From contig CADAIP010000001.1 of NCBI GenBank assembly GCA_902787975.1, positions 62,001-126,000 of the forward strand: a DNA stretch of 64,000 nt, in the 5' to 3' direction. This DNA is from Oscillospiraceae bacterium (GTDB lineage Bacteria > Bacillota > Clostridia > Saccharofermentanales > Saccharofermentanaceae). Shown one piece after another: positions 1 to 8,010 of the stretch; position 1 is the first letter of the stretch; each line of letters begins with the position of its first letter. The notes beneath the pieces are model-generated. The model did no database searches and was not told where the DNA came from. It saw only the letters and a program-made list of their open reading frames with translations. The translations under genes were made by a program, and so were the position numbers.

Positions 1-494
1 GGAACGTCGAGATTTCCTTTAGATACACTCGCTGCAAAATCAGAAAGCTTATTAAACGGCCTAATGTAGAAATACCATATGATGAGCATCAGCAAGATGC
101 CTGCTGCATAGACCGAACCGAGCACCCAGAGCATCTGTATCTTGGCTTCCCTGGTCCTTGCGGCGAACTCTTCCGCCCTCGCATTGAACGCGATCTTACC
201 TGCGATGACTCCGTCTTCAAAGTAGTCGAAAACAGACATTCCTTCCTTGATGAAGTAGTTATTCATTGACTCGTAGTCATCATCAGATACAAGAACGATC
301 CTGCAGTTGTATTCGTTCTCGAGAGATGGGATATCGCTTCCTTCCAAAAGCTTTGCCTCTATCTCGTCACGCTTTGTGTTGAGGTCAAGCATGTCTATGG
401 AATAAGATGAACCTTTGTCGATCTTGTTCCACAGCGCAATGCCGCAGATGAGGATCACTATTGTATAGAGGATCGCGATTATCCTGATCTTCAT
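1..494 (-). CDS. Sensor histidine kinase, N-terminal part (cut by window edge)
   Basis: Reading the minus strand from the ATG at 494 gives an open frame to the window edge. It starts MKIRIIAILYT with a first membrane segment (about residues 4-22). An extracytoplasmic region of about 90 residues follows, then a second membrane segment (about 123-142), then the start of a HAMP-like linker ending in the phrase FAASVSKGNLDVP. This is the usual front half of a membrane sensor kinase; the catalytic half lies outside the window. The start codon overlaps the stop of the response regulator gene by one base (TAATG), so the two are translated together and form one two-component system. The signal sensed cannot be told from this part. 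Confidence 0.85.
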   Translation of the reverse strand, partial: MKIRIIAILYTIVILICGIALWNKIDKGSSYSIDMLDLNTKRDEIEAKLLEGSDIPSLENEYNCRIVLVSDDDYESMNNYFIKEGMSVFDYFEDGVIAGKIAFNARAEEFAARTREAKIQMLWVLGSVYAAGILLMLIIWYFYIRPFNKLSDFAASVSKGNLDV

Positions 495-1183
495 TAATGC
501 GTCTCCAGGATGTACCCGGTGCCCCAGACCGTCTTTATGAATCGCGGTTCGTTGGGATCAGACTCGATCTTCTCACGGAGGCGGCGGATGTGCACGTTAA
601 GCGTGCTGTCAGAATAGAAAGAATCTCCCCAGACCTCATTGAAAAGCTGTTCCTTGGTAACGATCGTATTCCTGTGTGAATAAAGGCACGATAAAAGCTG
701 GAACTCTTTTGACTTGAGCTGTACGGTCTTTCCTTCAACGGTGCAGCTCATGGTAGCTGAATCGATCGTGAAGATCTCATCTGAAGCTTGGGCAGAAGCG
801 CCTCCCAGCTGCTTCATTGCTTCAAGTCTTTTGAGCTGGACCTTAACCTTGGCAAGAAGAACACTTAATGTATAAGGTTTCTTTATATAGTCATCGCCGC
901 CGATATTAAGGGCAACTAAAACATCGTCATCGCTCTGGCGCGCGGAGATGAAAAGTATCGGCGTGTCGTACTTCTCGCGAAGTTGTTTGCAGAGGGCAAA
1001 GCCGCTCTCATTTCCTAAATTAATGTCGAGCAAAAAGATGTCTGCAGAATTCTCTTCAAGAAAAGACAGACATTCTTCAGAAGTGGCAGCGACCGCGCAT
1101 GTCACTCCGAACATCTCGAAATATTCCTGCGTCATGCGGGAAAGGTCTTGCTCATCGTCGATTATTAAACAGTTATAATTCAT
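494..1183 (-). CDS. OmpR/PhoB-family response regulator
   Basis: The 229-residue protein has an N-terminal receiver domain with the acidic pair D9-D10, a likely phosphoacceptor D53 in LLDINLG, the FISA switch region and the conserved lysine in YIKKPY. A C-terminal winged-helix DNA-binding domain (about 130-227) follows, with the typical phrase STLNVHIRRLREKIE. Length and domain order are standard for the OmpR/PhoB family. It is the first gene of an operon with the kinase that overlaps its stop, and it is divergent from an ABC transporter at 1349. The most likely target is that transporter, by analogy with two-component systems that control adjacent exporters; this is inference. Confidence 0.93.
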   Translation of the reverse strand: MNYNCLIIDDEQDLSRMTQEYFEMFGVTCAVAATSEECLSFLEENSADIFLLDINLGNESGFALCKQLREKYDTPILFISARQSDDDVLVALNIGGDDYIKKPYTLSVLLAKVKVQLKRLEAMKQLGGASAQASDEIFTIDSATMSCTVEGKTVQLKSKEFQLLSCLYSHRNTIVTKEQLFNEVWGDSFYSDSTLNVHIRRLREKIESDPNEPRFIKTVWGTGYILETH

Positions 1184-1235
1184 ATTTCGAAGTATAGCAC
1201 AACAGACCGTTACCGAAATACGTCAGGTATTCATG

Positions 1236-1312
1236 TAAGAAACAGTTAAGAATTGAACAAGGTCTGTGTAAAGTATTCTTGCTCCGGGAGACGTAAGATT
1301 GCAGTGTAAGAA
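1236..1312. promoter_or_regulatory. Candidate response-regulator sites between the two divergent operons
   Basis: Four copies of TAAGA(A/T) lie in the shared upstream region, at 1236-1241, 1247-1252, 1294-1299 and 1307-1312. The first two are 11 bp apart, the direct-repeat spacing expected for an OmpR-type dimer; the last two are 13 bp apart. Position and spacing suggest binding by the adjacent regulator; this is inference from pattern only. Confidence 0.4.
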
Positions 1313-1348
1313 TTCTGACAAACCAAAAACGAAAGGGAAAGATGAAAA

Positions 1349-2104
1349 ATGGAAACAATACTCAGAGCAACAGACCTCTGCAAGACATTCTCAAACGAGA
1401 GCGTACAGCAGCACGTTTTAAAGAATCTTAATCTCGAGATCAGAAAAGGCGACTTCACGGTAATCATGGGAGATTCCGGCGCAGGCAAGAGCACACTTCT
1501 CTACTCACTCTCCGGCATGGACCGCCCGAGCCTCGGATCGATCACATACGGCAACGAGGAGATCTCGGATTACAGCAACGACAAACTCGCAGTCTTCAGA
1601 AGAAGACACTGCGGATTCGTTTTCCAGCAGAACTACTTAAACGACACAATGAGCGTCATGGACAACATCATCGTATCGGGCCTTCTCAAGAGCAAGAACA
1701 GAAAAGATATCGCAGAGCGCGCGAAAAAACTTCTTAAGCAGGTAGGGCTCGACGACAACTGCTACGGCAAATTCCCCAACCAGTTATCCGGCGGCGAAAA
1801 GCAGAGAGTCGCACTCGTAAGATCTGTGATCAACGAACCGGAGATCCTTTTCGCAGACGAGCCCACAGGTGCACTTAACTCACAGAACACTACTGCAGTA
1901 TTGGACGTCCTCACCGAGATGAACAAAAAAGGCCAGAGCATCGTAATGGTAACTCACACCGTTGCAGCAGCAGAAAGAGGCAACCGCATCCTCTACTTAA
2001 GAGACGGCGTCATCTGCGATGAGATCACGCTCTCACCTTACAACGGACAGGACAAGGAGCGTCATCAGCAGCTCCGCGATTTTCTTGGCAATATGGGGTG
2101 GTAA
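1349..2104 (+). CDS. ABC transporter ATP-binding protein (MacB/LolD-like)
   Basis: The 251-residue protein is a complete ABC ATPase. The Walker A motif GDSGAGKST is at residues 41-49, a Q-loop lies near FQQN, the signature LSGGE is at 146-150 and Walker B ILFADE at about 166-171, followed by the H-loop in VTHT. This class powers FtsX-type permeases that extrude peptides, lipoproteins or antimicrobials rather than importing solutes. It is followed after three bases by its permease. An AAGGGAAAG stretch precedes the ATG. Divergent position relative to the response regulator suggests induction by that system, perhaps in response to a peptide or envelope stress; the substrate is unknown. Confidence 0.93.
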   Translation: METILRATDLCKTFSNESVQQHVLKNLNLEIRKGDFTVIMGDSGAGKSTLLYSLSGMDRPSLGSITYGNEEISDYSNDKLAVFRRRHCGFVFQQNYLNDTMSVMDNIIVSGLLKSKNRKDIAERAKKLLKQVGLDDNCYGKFPNQLSGGEKQRVALVRSVINEPEILFADEPTGALNSQNTTAVLDVLTEMNKKGQSIVMVTHTVAAAERGNRILYLRDGVICDEITLSPYNGQDKERHQQLRDFLGNMGW

Positions 2105-2107
2105 ATT

Positions 2108-4447
2108 ATGTATCCGTTAATCTTTATAGCAAAAAACAACATCAAGAAACATAAAGGTGAAGTCGCGATCCTTTTCGCGCTTATCTTCCTGTCGGCAGTC
2201 CTCATGTTCTCCAGCATCTCACTGATATTGTCCGGAGATAAGACAATGTATGAGGTCGAGGAAAAATACCATTCATCAGACCTCTATGTATGTGTCAACA
2301 ACATAAGCACCGAAGAAATGAAGAAAGCCATCGAATCTGTAGAAAACACAGAAAAATGCGAGGTCGTTACTTCGATATTGACTGCGGCAGATTACTATTA
2401 CGGCAGCATGAGTCCTGAAGATGCAATGTCCAATGAGTTTCAGATATTCGATTCCTCTCAGCAGACGGAACTCAATGCATTCCCGGATGAATATAAAGAC
2501 ATCCGTGACGACGAGATAATCCTGCCCTACTACCTCTCTTATTCTGTCGGCATTGGCGAAAACTACTGCATCACTATCGGTGGTAAAGAATATAATTTCA
2601 AAGTTGCCGGCTACGTTGAGAATATTTATTTCGCAACGACAATGAACATCAGCAATGTATACACATTAGTCAGTCATAATGTTTTCGAGCAGATCGCTGC
2701 TGATACAGATGAGACAGGCAATATGGTAGTAGCATATGCAGATACCAAAGCCGGCACAGACATCGACGAATATGAATTGGCAGTCCAGAGAGCCCTCCCC
2801 GGAGAACTGTCAACATTTACGGTCACAAAGGGAACTATGGAAATGGCTACTACTGCAGTATCCAAAATAGCATGTTCGCTCATCATGGTATTCACTCTCA
2901 TCCTGATCGTAATGTCAGTCATCATCATGCACTTCTCGATCAAAAATTTCATCGAGCTCAACATCCAGAACATCGGTCTTCTGCAGGCAACGGGTTATAC
3001 CGCAAGAAGCCTTCGTCTGGCATGCATAACTGAGCAGATGATAATAGGCATTATCGCAACCTGTGCAGGCATCGCAGCAGGCATACTTTGTAACGCTCCC
3101 CTGAATAACCTGTCCGGCATGTTAAACGGATTGACAGGAACCGGTGGCATAAACGTTATTGCGCTTGTAAGCACGCTCTTGGGCATCCCCCTTATGGTTC
3201 TTATCGGAGCATTCATAGCTACAAGATCATATAAGAAGATGTCTGTACTGGAGTCCTTAAGAAGCGGCATCACGGCACACAACTTCAAGAAGAACCACTT
3301 TCCTCTCGAGTCGAGCCGGCTTCCTTTGGAACTCGCCATTGCATGCAAGAACAACTTCGGTGCAATGAAAAAGAGCATCTTCATTATCCTGATCGTCACA
3401 GTCCTTACCGCATCAACACTTATCGGTTTTGCCCTTTTCCAGAACTGGGCACTCGATAACAGGATGCTGCTTAAAGTAGTCGGCATTGAGATCTCGGACA
3501 TTATGGCCGCCACCGGCGGTGATGAAGACTTTTTGGAAGAGATGCGCAAAGATCCGAATGTCCAGAGCGTCAACACAAAGTCTTTATTAAAAACCATCGA
3601 GGTCTCATATCAGGATCATACAGAAACTCTTGGCATCGATGTATACCGCGATATGGATAACATCAGAAACAATTATCTTCTCGAAGGCCACCTGCCCTAC
3701 AACGGCAATGAAATCGTTCTTACATCCGTTGAAGCAGATAATCTTAATGTTACTTTAGGCGATATCGTTAACGTAAAATCAATGACTGATTCCGGCACGG
3801 TTGCCTACACCGTTTGCGGTATCGACCAGAAGATGAACAACACGGGTAAAAAGGCGCTCATGAGCGAAGAAGGCGTAATGCATCTCAACCCGGAATTCAA
3901 GTATGAGACAGCCCTGATCTTCCTTAACGATCCTTCCAAGGCAAAGGAGATCAAAAAACAGTGGGAGAAGGATTATCCTGATTACACATTCTCACTTGGC
4001 GAAGACATCATGGCTTCATCGATCGAGACCGTAACCAAGGCAATGGAAGGCATCTGCGTGATCTTCGTAATCGCAACGTGCTTTGTCGTTATCCTCACCC
4101 AGCTCCTTCTGACACGCGCCCAGGTCATCCGCGAGAGAACCGACCTCGGTGTATCGAAAGCACTCGGTTATACATCAGGTGAGCTCATCAGAAGAACTCT
4201 CATGACGAACCTCCCGACCATTGCTGTCGGTGTCGTCCTCGGAATCATTCTGCACATAGCCGTATCAAACCAGCTGTTCCTGATCGTATTCTCGTTCTTC
4301 GGGATCAGGCAGATTGTCTTCGATACCAACGTGATCTGGTTCTTAATTACTGCAGCGCTCATAATGCTTTGTGCCGTCATCACCGCATTCACAAGCGGCA
4401 GAGGCATCACAAAACTTGAGCCGGTAAAGATACTTAAAGAAGAATAA
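2108..4447 (+). CDS. ABC transporter permease with two FtsX domains
   Basis: The 779-residue membrane protein has a duplicated layout. One membrane helix (about 18-42) leads into an extracytoplasmic domain (about 45-250) and three FtsX-type helices (about 255-370). A second set follows: a helix near 425-447, a second extracytoplasmic domain (about 455-645) and three helices near 650-770. Eight segments with two large outer domains match the duplicated MacB/LolCE-like permeases, not the ten-helix BceB type with a single large loop. It lies three bases after the ATPase gene, so the two form one transporter. A strong terminator follows. Substrate not predictable. Confidence 0.9.
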   Translation: MYPLIFIAKNNIKKHKGEVAILFALIFLSAVLMFSSISLILSGDKTMYEVEEKYHSSDLYVCVNNISTEEMKKAIESVENTEKCEVVTSILTAADYYYGSMSPEDAMSNEFQIFDSSQQTELNAFPDEYKDIRDDEIILPYYLSYSVGIGENYCITIGGKEYNFKVAGYVENIYFATTMNISNVYTLVSHNVFEQIAADTDETGNMVVAYADTKAGTDIDEYELAVQRALPGELSTFTVTKGTMEMATTAVSKIACSLIMVFTLILIVMSVIIMHFSIKNFIELNIQNIGLLQATGYTARSLRLACITEQMIIGIIATCAGIAAGILCNAPLNNLSGMLNGLTGTGGINVIALVSTLLGIPLMVLIGAFIATRSYKKMSVLESLRSGITAHNFKKNHFPLESSRLPLELAIACKNNFGAMKKSIFIILIVTVLTASTLIGFALFQNWALDNRMLLKVVGIEISDIMAATGGDEDFLEEMRKDPNVQSVNTKSLLKTIEVSYQDHTETLGIDVYRDMDNIRNNYLLEGHLPYNGNEIVLTSVEADNLNVTLGDIVNVKSMTDSGTVAYTVCGIDQKMNNTGKKALMSEEGVMHLNPEFKYETALIFLNDPSKAKEIKKQWEKDYPDYTFSLGEDIMASSIETVTKAMEGICVIFVIATCFVVILTQLLLTRAQVIRERTDLGVSKALGYTSGELIRRTLMTNLPTIAVGVVLGIILHIAVSNQLFLIVFSFFGIRQIVFDTNVIWFLITAALIMLCAVITAFTSGRGITKLEPVKILKEE

Positions 4448-4466
4448 GGAATGGAAACATAAAACG

Positions 4467-4500
4467 GCCGGGTGTCTCTTATCGGAGATGCCCGGCTTTT
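4467..4500 (+). terminator. Intrinsic terminator of the ABC operon
   Basis: A 12-bp GC-rich stem (4467-4478 with 4485-4496, two G-T wobbles) with a six-base loop is followed by TTTTGTTTT. It sits 20 bases after the permease stop. Confidence 0.9.
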
Positions 4501-4537
4501 GTTTTATATCTTTTGTCTTATTTATGTTTTGATCAGC

Positions 4538-4735
4538 TTAGGCTTTCTCGCCGAATTCCAAAGCCTTGAACTGGATGATCGCCATAACTGCGAGAACTCC
4601 TGCGAAGATGAAATCGAGATAAACCCTTGATGATGTTATTGCCAGGTTATCGATTACCATTGAGAAGATTCCCATAAGTACGAGTATCGCTGCTGCTACG
4701 AAAGCTACTACGAAGATAAATGATTTTCCGTCCAT
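4538..4735 (-). CDS. Small two-helix membrane protein
   Basis: The frame encodes 65 residues with two hydrophobic segments (about 5-27 and 40-58) joined by a short polar stretch. A very good ribosome site, GGAGGAACAAAACA, stands directly before the ATG, which argues that this short gene is real. I recognise no family. It is monocistronic by position: the NUDIX gene lies upstream with a gap of about 220 bases and the ABC terminator lies downstream on the other strand. The leader upstream of the start is unusually rich in GTT/TTTG in the plus-strand reading. No function is proposed. Confidence 0.7.
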   Translation of the reverse strand: MDGKSFIFVVAFVAAAILVLMGIFSMVIDNLAITSSRVYLDFIFAGVLAVMAIIQFKALEFGEKA

Positions 4736-4952
4736 TGTTTTGTTCCTCCTGTTGTTTGAGTTTGTTGTTTGTTGTTTTGTTTGATGGCCTCATTATTGCA
4801 GTAGAAAAGGCCCCAAACCACCAGCAATACAGGGCTTTGCTGATGCTTAAGCAACAGTCGGGAACAGTAGTGTTGATAATCTGCAAAAAAGTTTTTGAGG
4901 AAGCTTGCGGAAAACCTGAAATCAGGTCAGAAAAACACCGGCAGAGCGTTTT

Positions 4953-5483
4953 TTAATTTGATCCCTTCTTAAGGATCTCATCCCTGATCATCTCAAGGAC
5001 TCTCTTATCGCGTCCGATCATGACCTCGTTAAAGTAGCACTCGCTCTTATATTCTCCGTTGGTCTTTATTGCATCATCGATATCGGCATAGACCAGCATG
5101 AAGCCGGCGTCCTTCTCGTATTCATCGAGATTCTGATCGCCCGCTTTATCTTCTACTTCACAGAAATAATAAAAGTTTTCCTGCTCGAAAACAGTATTGG
5201 GATCCCTGTCGCTTCTCTGCCTTCTGAGAACACTTCCGTATTCTTTAATGCTCTCAGGAATAACGGTTAAGCCGACTTCTTCTTTGACTTCTCTTAACAG
5301 CGCTTCACGCTTGTCTTCATCTTCGTGAATACCGCCGCCAGGGAATTTGTAGTACTTCTCGTTAGTTGCATAAACGAGAGCTATCTTATCTCCCTTGAAG
5401 ATGACCGCTCTTGCAGAAGGTCTTTTAAAGACCTTCGTGCATCCGTCGTAATCTTTCAGATCTATCTCAAATAATCTTCTCAT
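4953..5483 (-). CDS. NUDIX hydrolase
   Basis: The 176-residue protein carries a full Nudix box at about residues 49-72 (GGGIHEDEDKREALLREVKEEVG), which fits GX5EX7REUXEEXGU and holds the metal-binding glutamates. NUDIX proteins cleave nucleoside diphosphates linked to another moiety. The substrate (sugar nucleotide, oxidised nucleotide, coenzyme) cannot be read from the sequence. Its start lies one base after the GH127 stop, so the two are co-transcribed. A palindrome CCTGAAATCAGG followed by a short T-run in the minus reading at about 4914-4925 may end the transcript. Confidence 0.9.
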   Translation of the reverse strand: MRRLFEIDLKDYDGCTKVFKRPSARAVIFKGDKIALVYATNEKYYKFPGGGIHEDEDKREALLREVKEEVGLTVIPESIKEYGSVLRRQRSDRDPNTVFEQENFYYFCEVEDKAGDQNLDEYEKDAGFMLVYADIDDAIKTNGEYKSECYFNEVMIGRDKRVLEMIRDEILKKGSN

Positions 5484-5484
5484 T

Positions 5485-7383
5485 CTAATTCATCCATACA
5501 CGCATCTCAGTCTCACCACGGTTGCCCCATGTGTAGTACGGAACAGCCGTTGCTTCACAAGGTGTAACTGCTGGCGGAACATCAGAATAAAGCTCTTCAC
5601 TGTCGTTCTCGCGTACAGCTTTCACGCTTAAAGTATCAGCCTGTAATTCGGTGGAGTACGAAGATACAACAGGTGCATAGTCCCTGTCGATGCGGAGCGT
5701 TTTCACACTTCCGTTATCGACTCCTTCGAAGCAGTAAACAAGCGGTCCTCTTCTTAAAGAGACCATTCCTGCTGCTCTGGGTATCCTGCTTGATGCATAT
5801 ACAAAATGAGGTTCATCATCGAGTTTGATTTCAATAACAGAAGTTCCGTTAATATCGATAAAAATGTATCCGTTATCGAGCCCGGGATGAACCTGCCCGC
5901 CATTCACGGCAACACTGAAATCTTTACTCCAACCGGGTATATGAACCGCAAGTTTTCCATTACCTTTTACAGTGTATTTCACGTTCATGCCGTGAGGATA
6001 ATCTGTCTCACATTCAAGAGTCATTCCGTTTTTAAATACGACTTTGCCTGAAGCGATCATGTGGCAGAAGGATGTGGATTCATTCTCACCATAAGCATAC
6101 TTTCCGAACGACTCGATAAGTCTTGCGACATTGGGCGGACAGCATGCGCACTGATACCATTTAGGTCTTACCGGAAGATCGTGCTTGTGTGTAACAGCGA
6201 TGCCTGAAATCCCCGGATTCACTTCCAATGGATTTACATAGAAAAATCTTTTTCCATCCAGCTGCATTCCTGCAAGGACCGTGTTGTAAAAAGCTCTTTC
6301 CATTACGTCGGCATATTCGCCTTTGAGTTCGTTTTCGAGCATGCGAGATGCAAAAAACATCAAACCTACGGAAGCACATGTTTCCGCATAAGCAGTATCA
6401 GGGGGAAGATCGTAATCGACAGTAAATGCTTCGCCTAAGACAGTCGAACCGATGCCTCCCGTCACATACATTTTGCGTTCGACGATATTCTTCCAAAGTC
6501 TTCCGCATGCACCCTGCAATTCTTTATCTTCAGTCTCAGACGCGTAGTCAGCCATGCCCGCATAAAGATAAACTGCTCTGACCGCATGACCTGTTGCCTG
6601 GGTTAATTCACGCAGAGGTTTGTCGCACTGGCGGTACTCAAGATCGCCTTCATCTCTAGGGTTTGAACCCCATACGCTCCATGTGCGGTTGTCTGCTTCC
6701 CTGATGAATAATTCAGGATCCTGTCCGCGCTTATTTAAAAAATGCGCGCACAGATCCAATGCCTTTTTATCACCCGTGATACGGTACAGCTTCATTAGCG
6801 CAAGCTCTATCTCGGGGTGACCGGGAACGCCCGGATTGTTCTTAGTTACAAAATGATCGTAGATGCACTCCGTGTTCTTCTGCATGACATCAAGAAGTGT
6901 TCTTTTACCTGTCGCTTCGAAGTGCGCGCATGCAGCTTCGATCATGTGGCCGGCTACATAAAGTTCGTGCGCTTCATGAAGATTCGTCCATCTCTTGTCC
7001 TGATCTTTTATCGTGAAATACGTGTTGAGATATCCGTCTTTATCCTGTGCACCGGCGATGTATCCGATGACCTTATCAAGCTCAGCTTCCAATTCGGGAT
7101 CCGGTTTATTCATCAGAGAATACGAGGCAGATTCGATCCACTTTGCGACATCGCTGTCCTGGAAGACCATGCCGTAAAAACCGTCACCGGTGTCCTCACC
7201 ACGAAGCGCTTTTCCAGCATTTATGAAGTTTGCGATTGCGTGGCTCTTTTCCGTATCAGGTGCTTCATCCCAAAGGATCTTCTCCTGCCACGGAATGACT
7301 GTTTCTGTTACAAGTTTCTGATAACGGCCGATAAAACCTGAAGCCTTATAAGACTTCTCAGAGATCTGGTTCTGCTTTTTCAT
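5485..7383 (-). CDS. GH127 beta-L-arabinofuranosidase-like glycosidase
   Basis: The 632-residue protein matches the GH127 family (formerly DUF1680), whose characterised member HypBA1 removes arabinofuranose from plant hydroxyproline-rich glycans. An alpha/alpha-barrel occupies roughly the first 430 residues. The expected active-site set is visible: E334 and C336 in YAETCAS, and the C414-C415 pair in ACCPPN, corresponding to the zinc-holding glutamate and cysteines of that family. C-terminal beta domains follow. There is no signal peptide, so it acts on imported oligosaccharides. No clear Shine-Dalgarno precedes the ATG; a TATAAA nine bases upstream could be a promoter giving a very short leader. 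NUDIX follows after one base. Confidence 0.9.
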   Translation of the reverse strand: MKKQNQISEKSYKASGFIGRYQKLVTETVIPWQEKILWDEAPDTEKSHAIANFINAGKALRGEDTGDGFYGMVFQDSDVAKWIESASYSLMNKPDPELEAELDKVIGYIAGAQDKDGYLNTYFTIKDQDKRWTNLHEAHELYVAGHMIEAACAHFEATGKRTLLDVMQKNTECIYDHFVTKNNPGVPGHPEIELALMKLYRITGDKKALDLCAHFLNKRGQDPELFIREADNRTWSVWGSNPRDEGDLEYRQCDKPLRELTQATGHAVRAVYLYAGMADYASETEDKELQGACGRLWKNIVERKMYVTGGIGSTVLGEAFTVDYDLPPDTAYAETCASVGLMFFASRMLENELKGEYADVMERAFYNTVLAGMQLDGKRFFYVNPLEVNPGISGIAVTHKHDLPVRPKWYQCACCPPNVARLIESFGKYAYGENESTSFCHMIASGKVVFKNGMTLECETDYPHGMNVKYTVKGNGKLAVHIPGWSKDFSVAVNGGQVHPGLDNGYIFIDINGTSVIEIKLDDEPHFVYASSRIPRAAGMVSLRRGPLVYCFEGVDNGSVKTLRIDRDYAPVVSSYSTELQADTLSVKAVRENDSEELYSDVPPAVTPCEATAVPYYTWGNRGETEMRVWMN

Positions 7384-7410
7384 AAGTGTATCTTTATACC
7401 GCCGGGATAA

Positions 7411-7974
7411 TTATTCTTCGAGGAAATCTTCCAGACAATTCTCTGCAAAATGCCATACGCCGTAAAGGCAAAGCTTGGTGTTTTTCGCATCGAGATTCTT
7501 GGTATCATCGTAGATCTTCTGAGCTGCAAGACTTGCGCCGCCTGTCGCAACTGCAAGACCTACGGTGCCTATTGTTTTTGCAACTTTATTGGGCTGTGTT
7601 TCTTCTGTAGGAGGGAGCATGATAAGGCCGAGCGCATCGTCGAACTCTGATAAGAATGCCTGATAGCGCTGCGCATCTTTAACGTAAATAGTATCAGCTT
7701 TGATTACCGCATAACGGGGATTAAGTCCATAGCAGATGCCCCAGCGCTCGTAGCGGATATTGATAAAACACGAGAGTGCTTCAGTATCTTTAATGTCGCC
7801 GACAAAGAGCATCTTTGAAGCGACGGGACCTGTCTTACGCTTAACATCCCATGTCTTTTCTTCCCAGACCTCTATGTCTTCACCTTTGATCTTTTCTGAA
7901 GATATCAGGATCCTGATGATGTCTTCTGAGATCTGCTTATCTTTACAAACAAGGATCAGTTTATTATCTGCCAT
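7411..7974 (-). CDS. Third gene of the dynamin-like operon, unknown function
   Basis: The start is set at MADNKLIL because GGAGGAG stands six bases before it; a longer frame beginning at 7992 would bury that site. The 187-residue protein has an alternating beta/alpha N-terminal half (about 1-125) that reads like a small Rossmann- or response-domain-like fold, then a linker with PPTEETQP. A hydrophobic glycine/alanine-rich stretch (GTVGLAVATGGASLAA, about 140-155) and a polar tail ending EDFLEE follow. I do not recognise the family. It lies 36 bases after the second dynamin gene and shares its strand, so it probably works with the GTPases, perhaps as adaptor or membrane anchor; this is inference. 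Confidence 0.75.
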   Translation of the reverse strand: MADNKLILVCKDKQISEDIIRILISSEKIKGEDIEVWEEKTWDVKRKTGPVASKMLFVGDIKDTEALSCFINIRYERWGICYGLNPRYAVIKADTIYVKDAQRYQAFLSEFDDALGLIMLPPTEETQPNKVAKTIGTVGLAVATGGASLAAQKIYDDTKNLDAKNTKLCLYGVWHFAENCLEDFLEE

Positions 7975-8010
7975 ACCATTCTCCTCCGGCATGAATGCCG
8001 GTTCAATTAT

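Noticed and set aside
2108..4447. BceB-type bacitracin exporter
   Set aside because: Eight membrane segments and two outer domains differ from the ten-segment BceB plan with one large loop.
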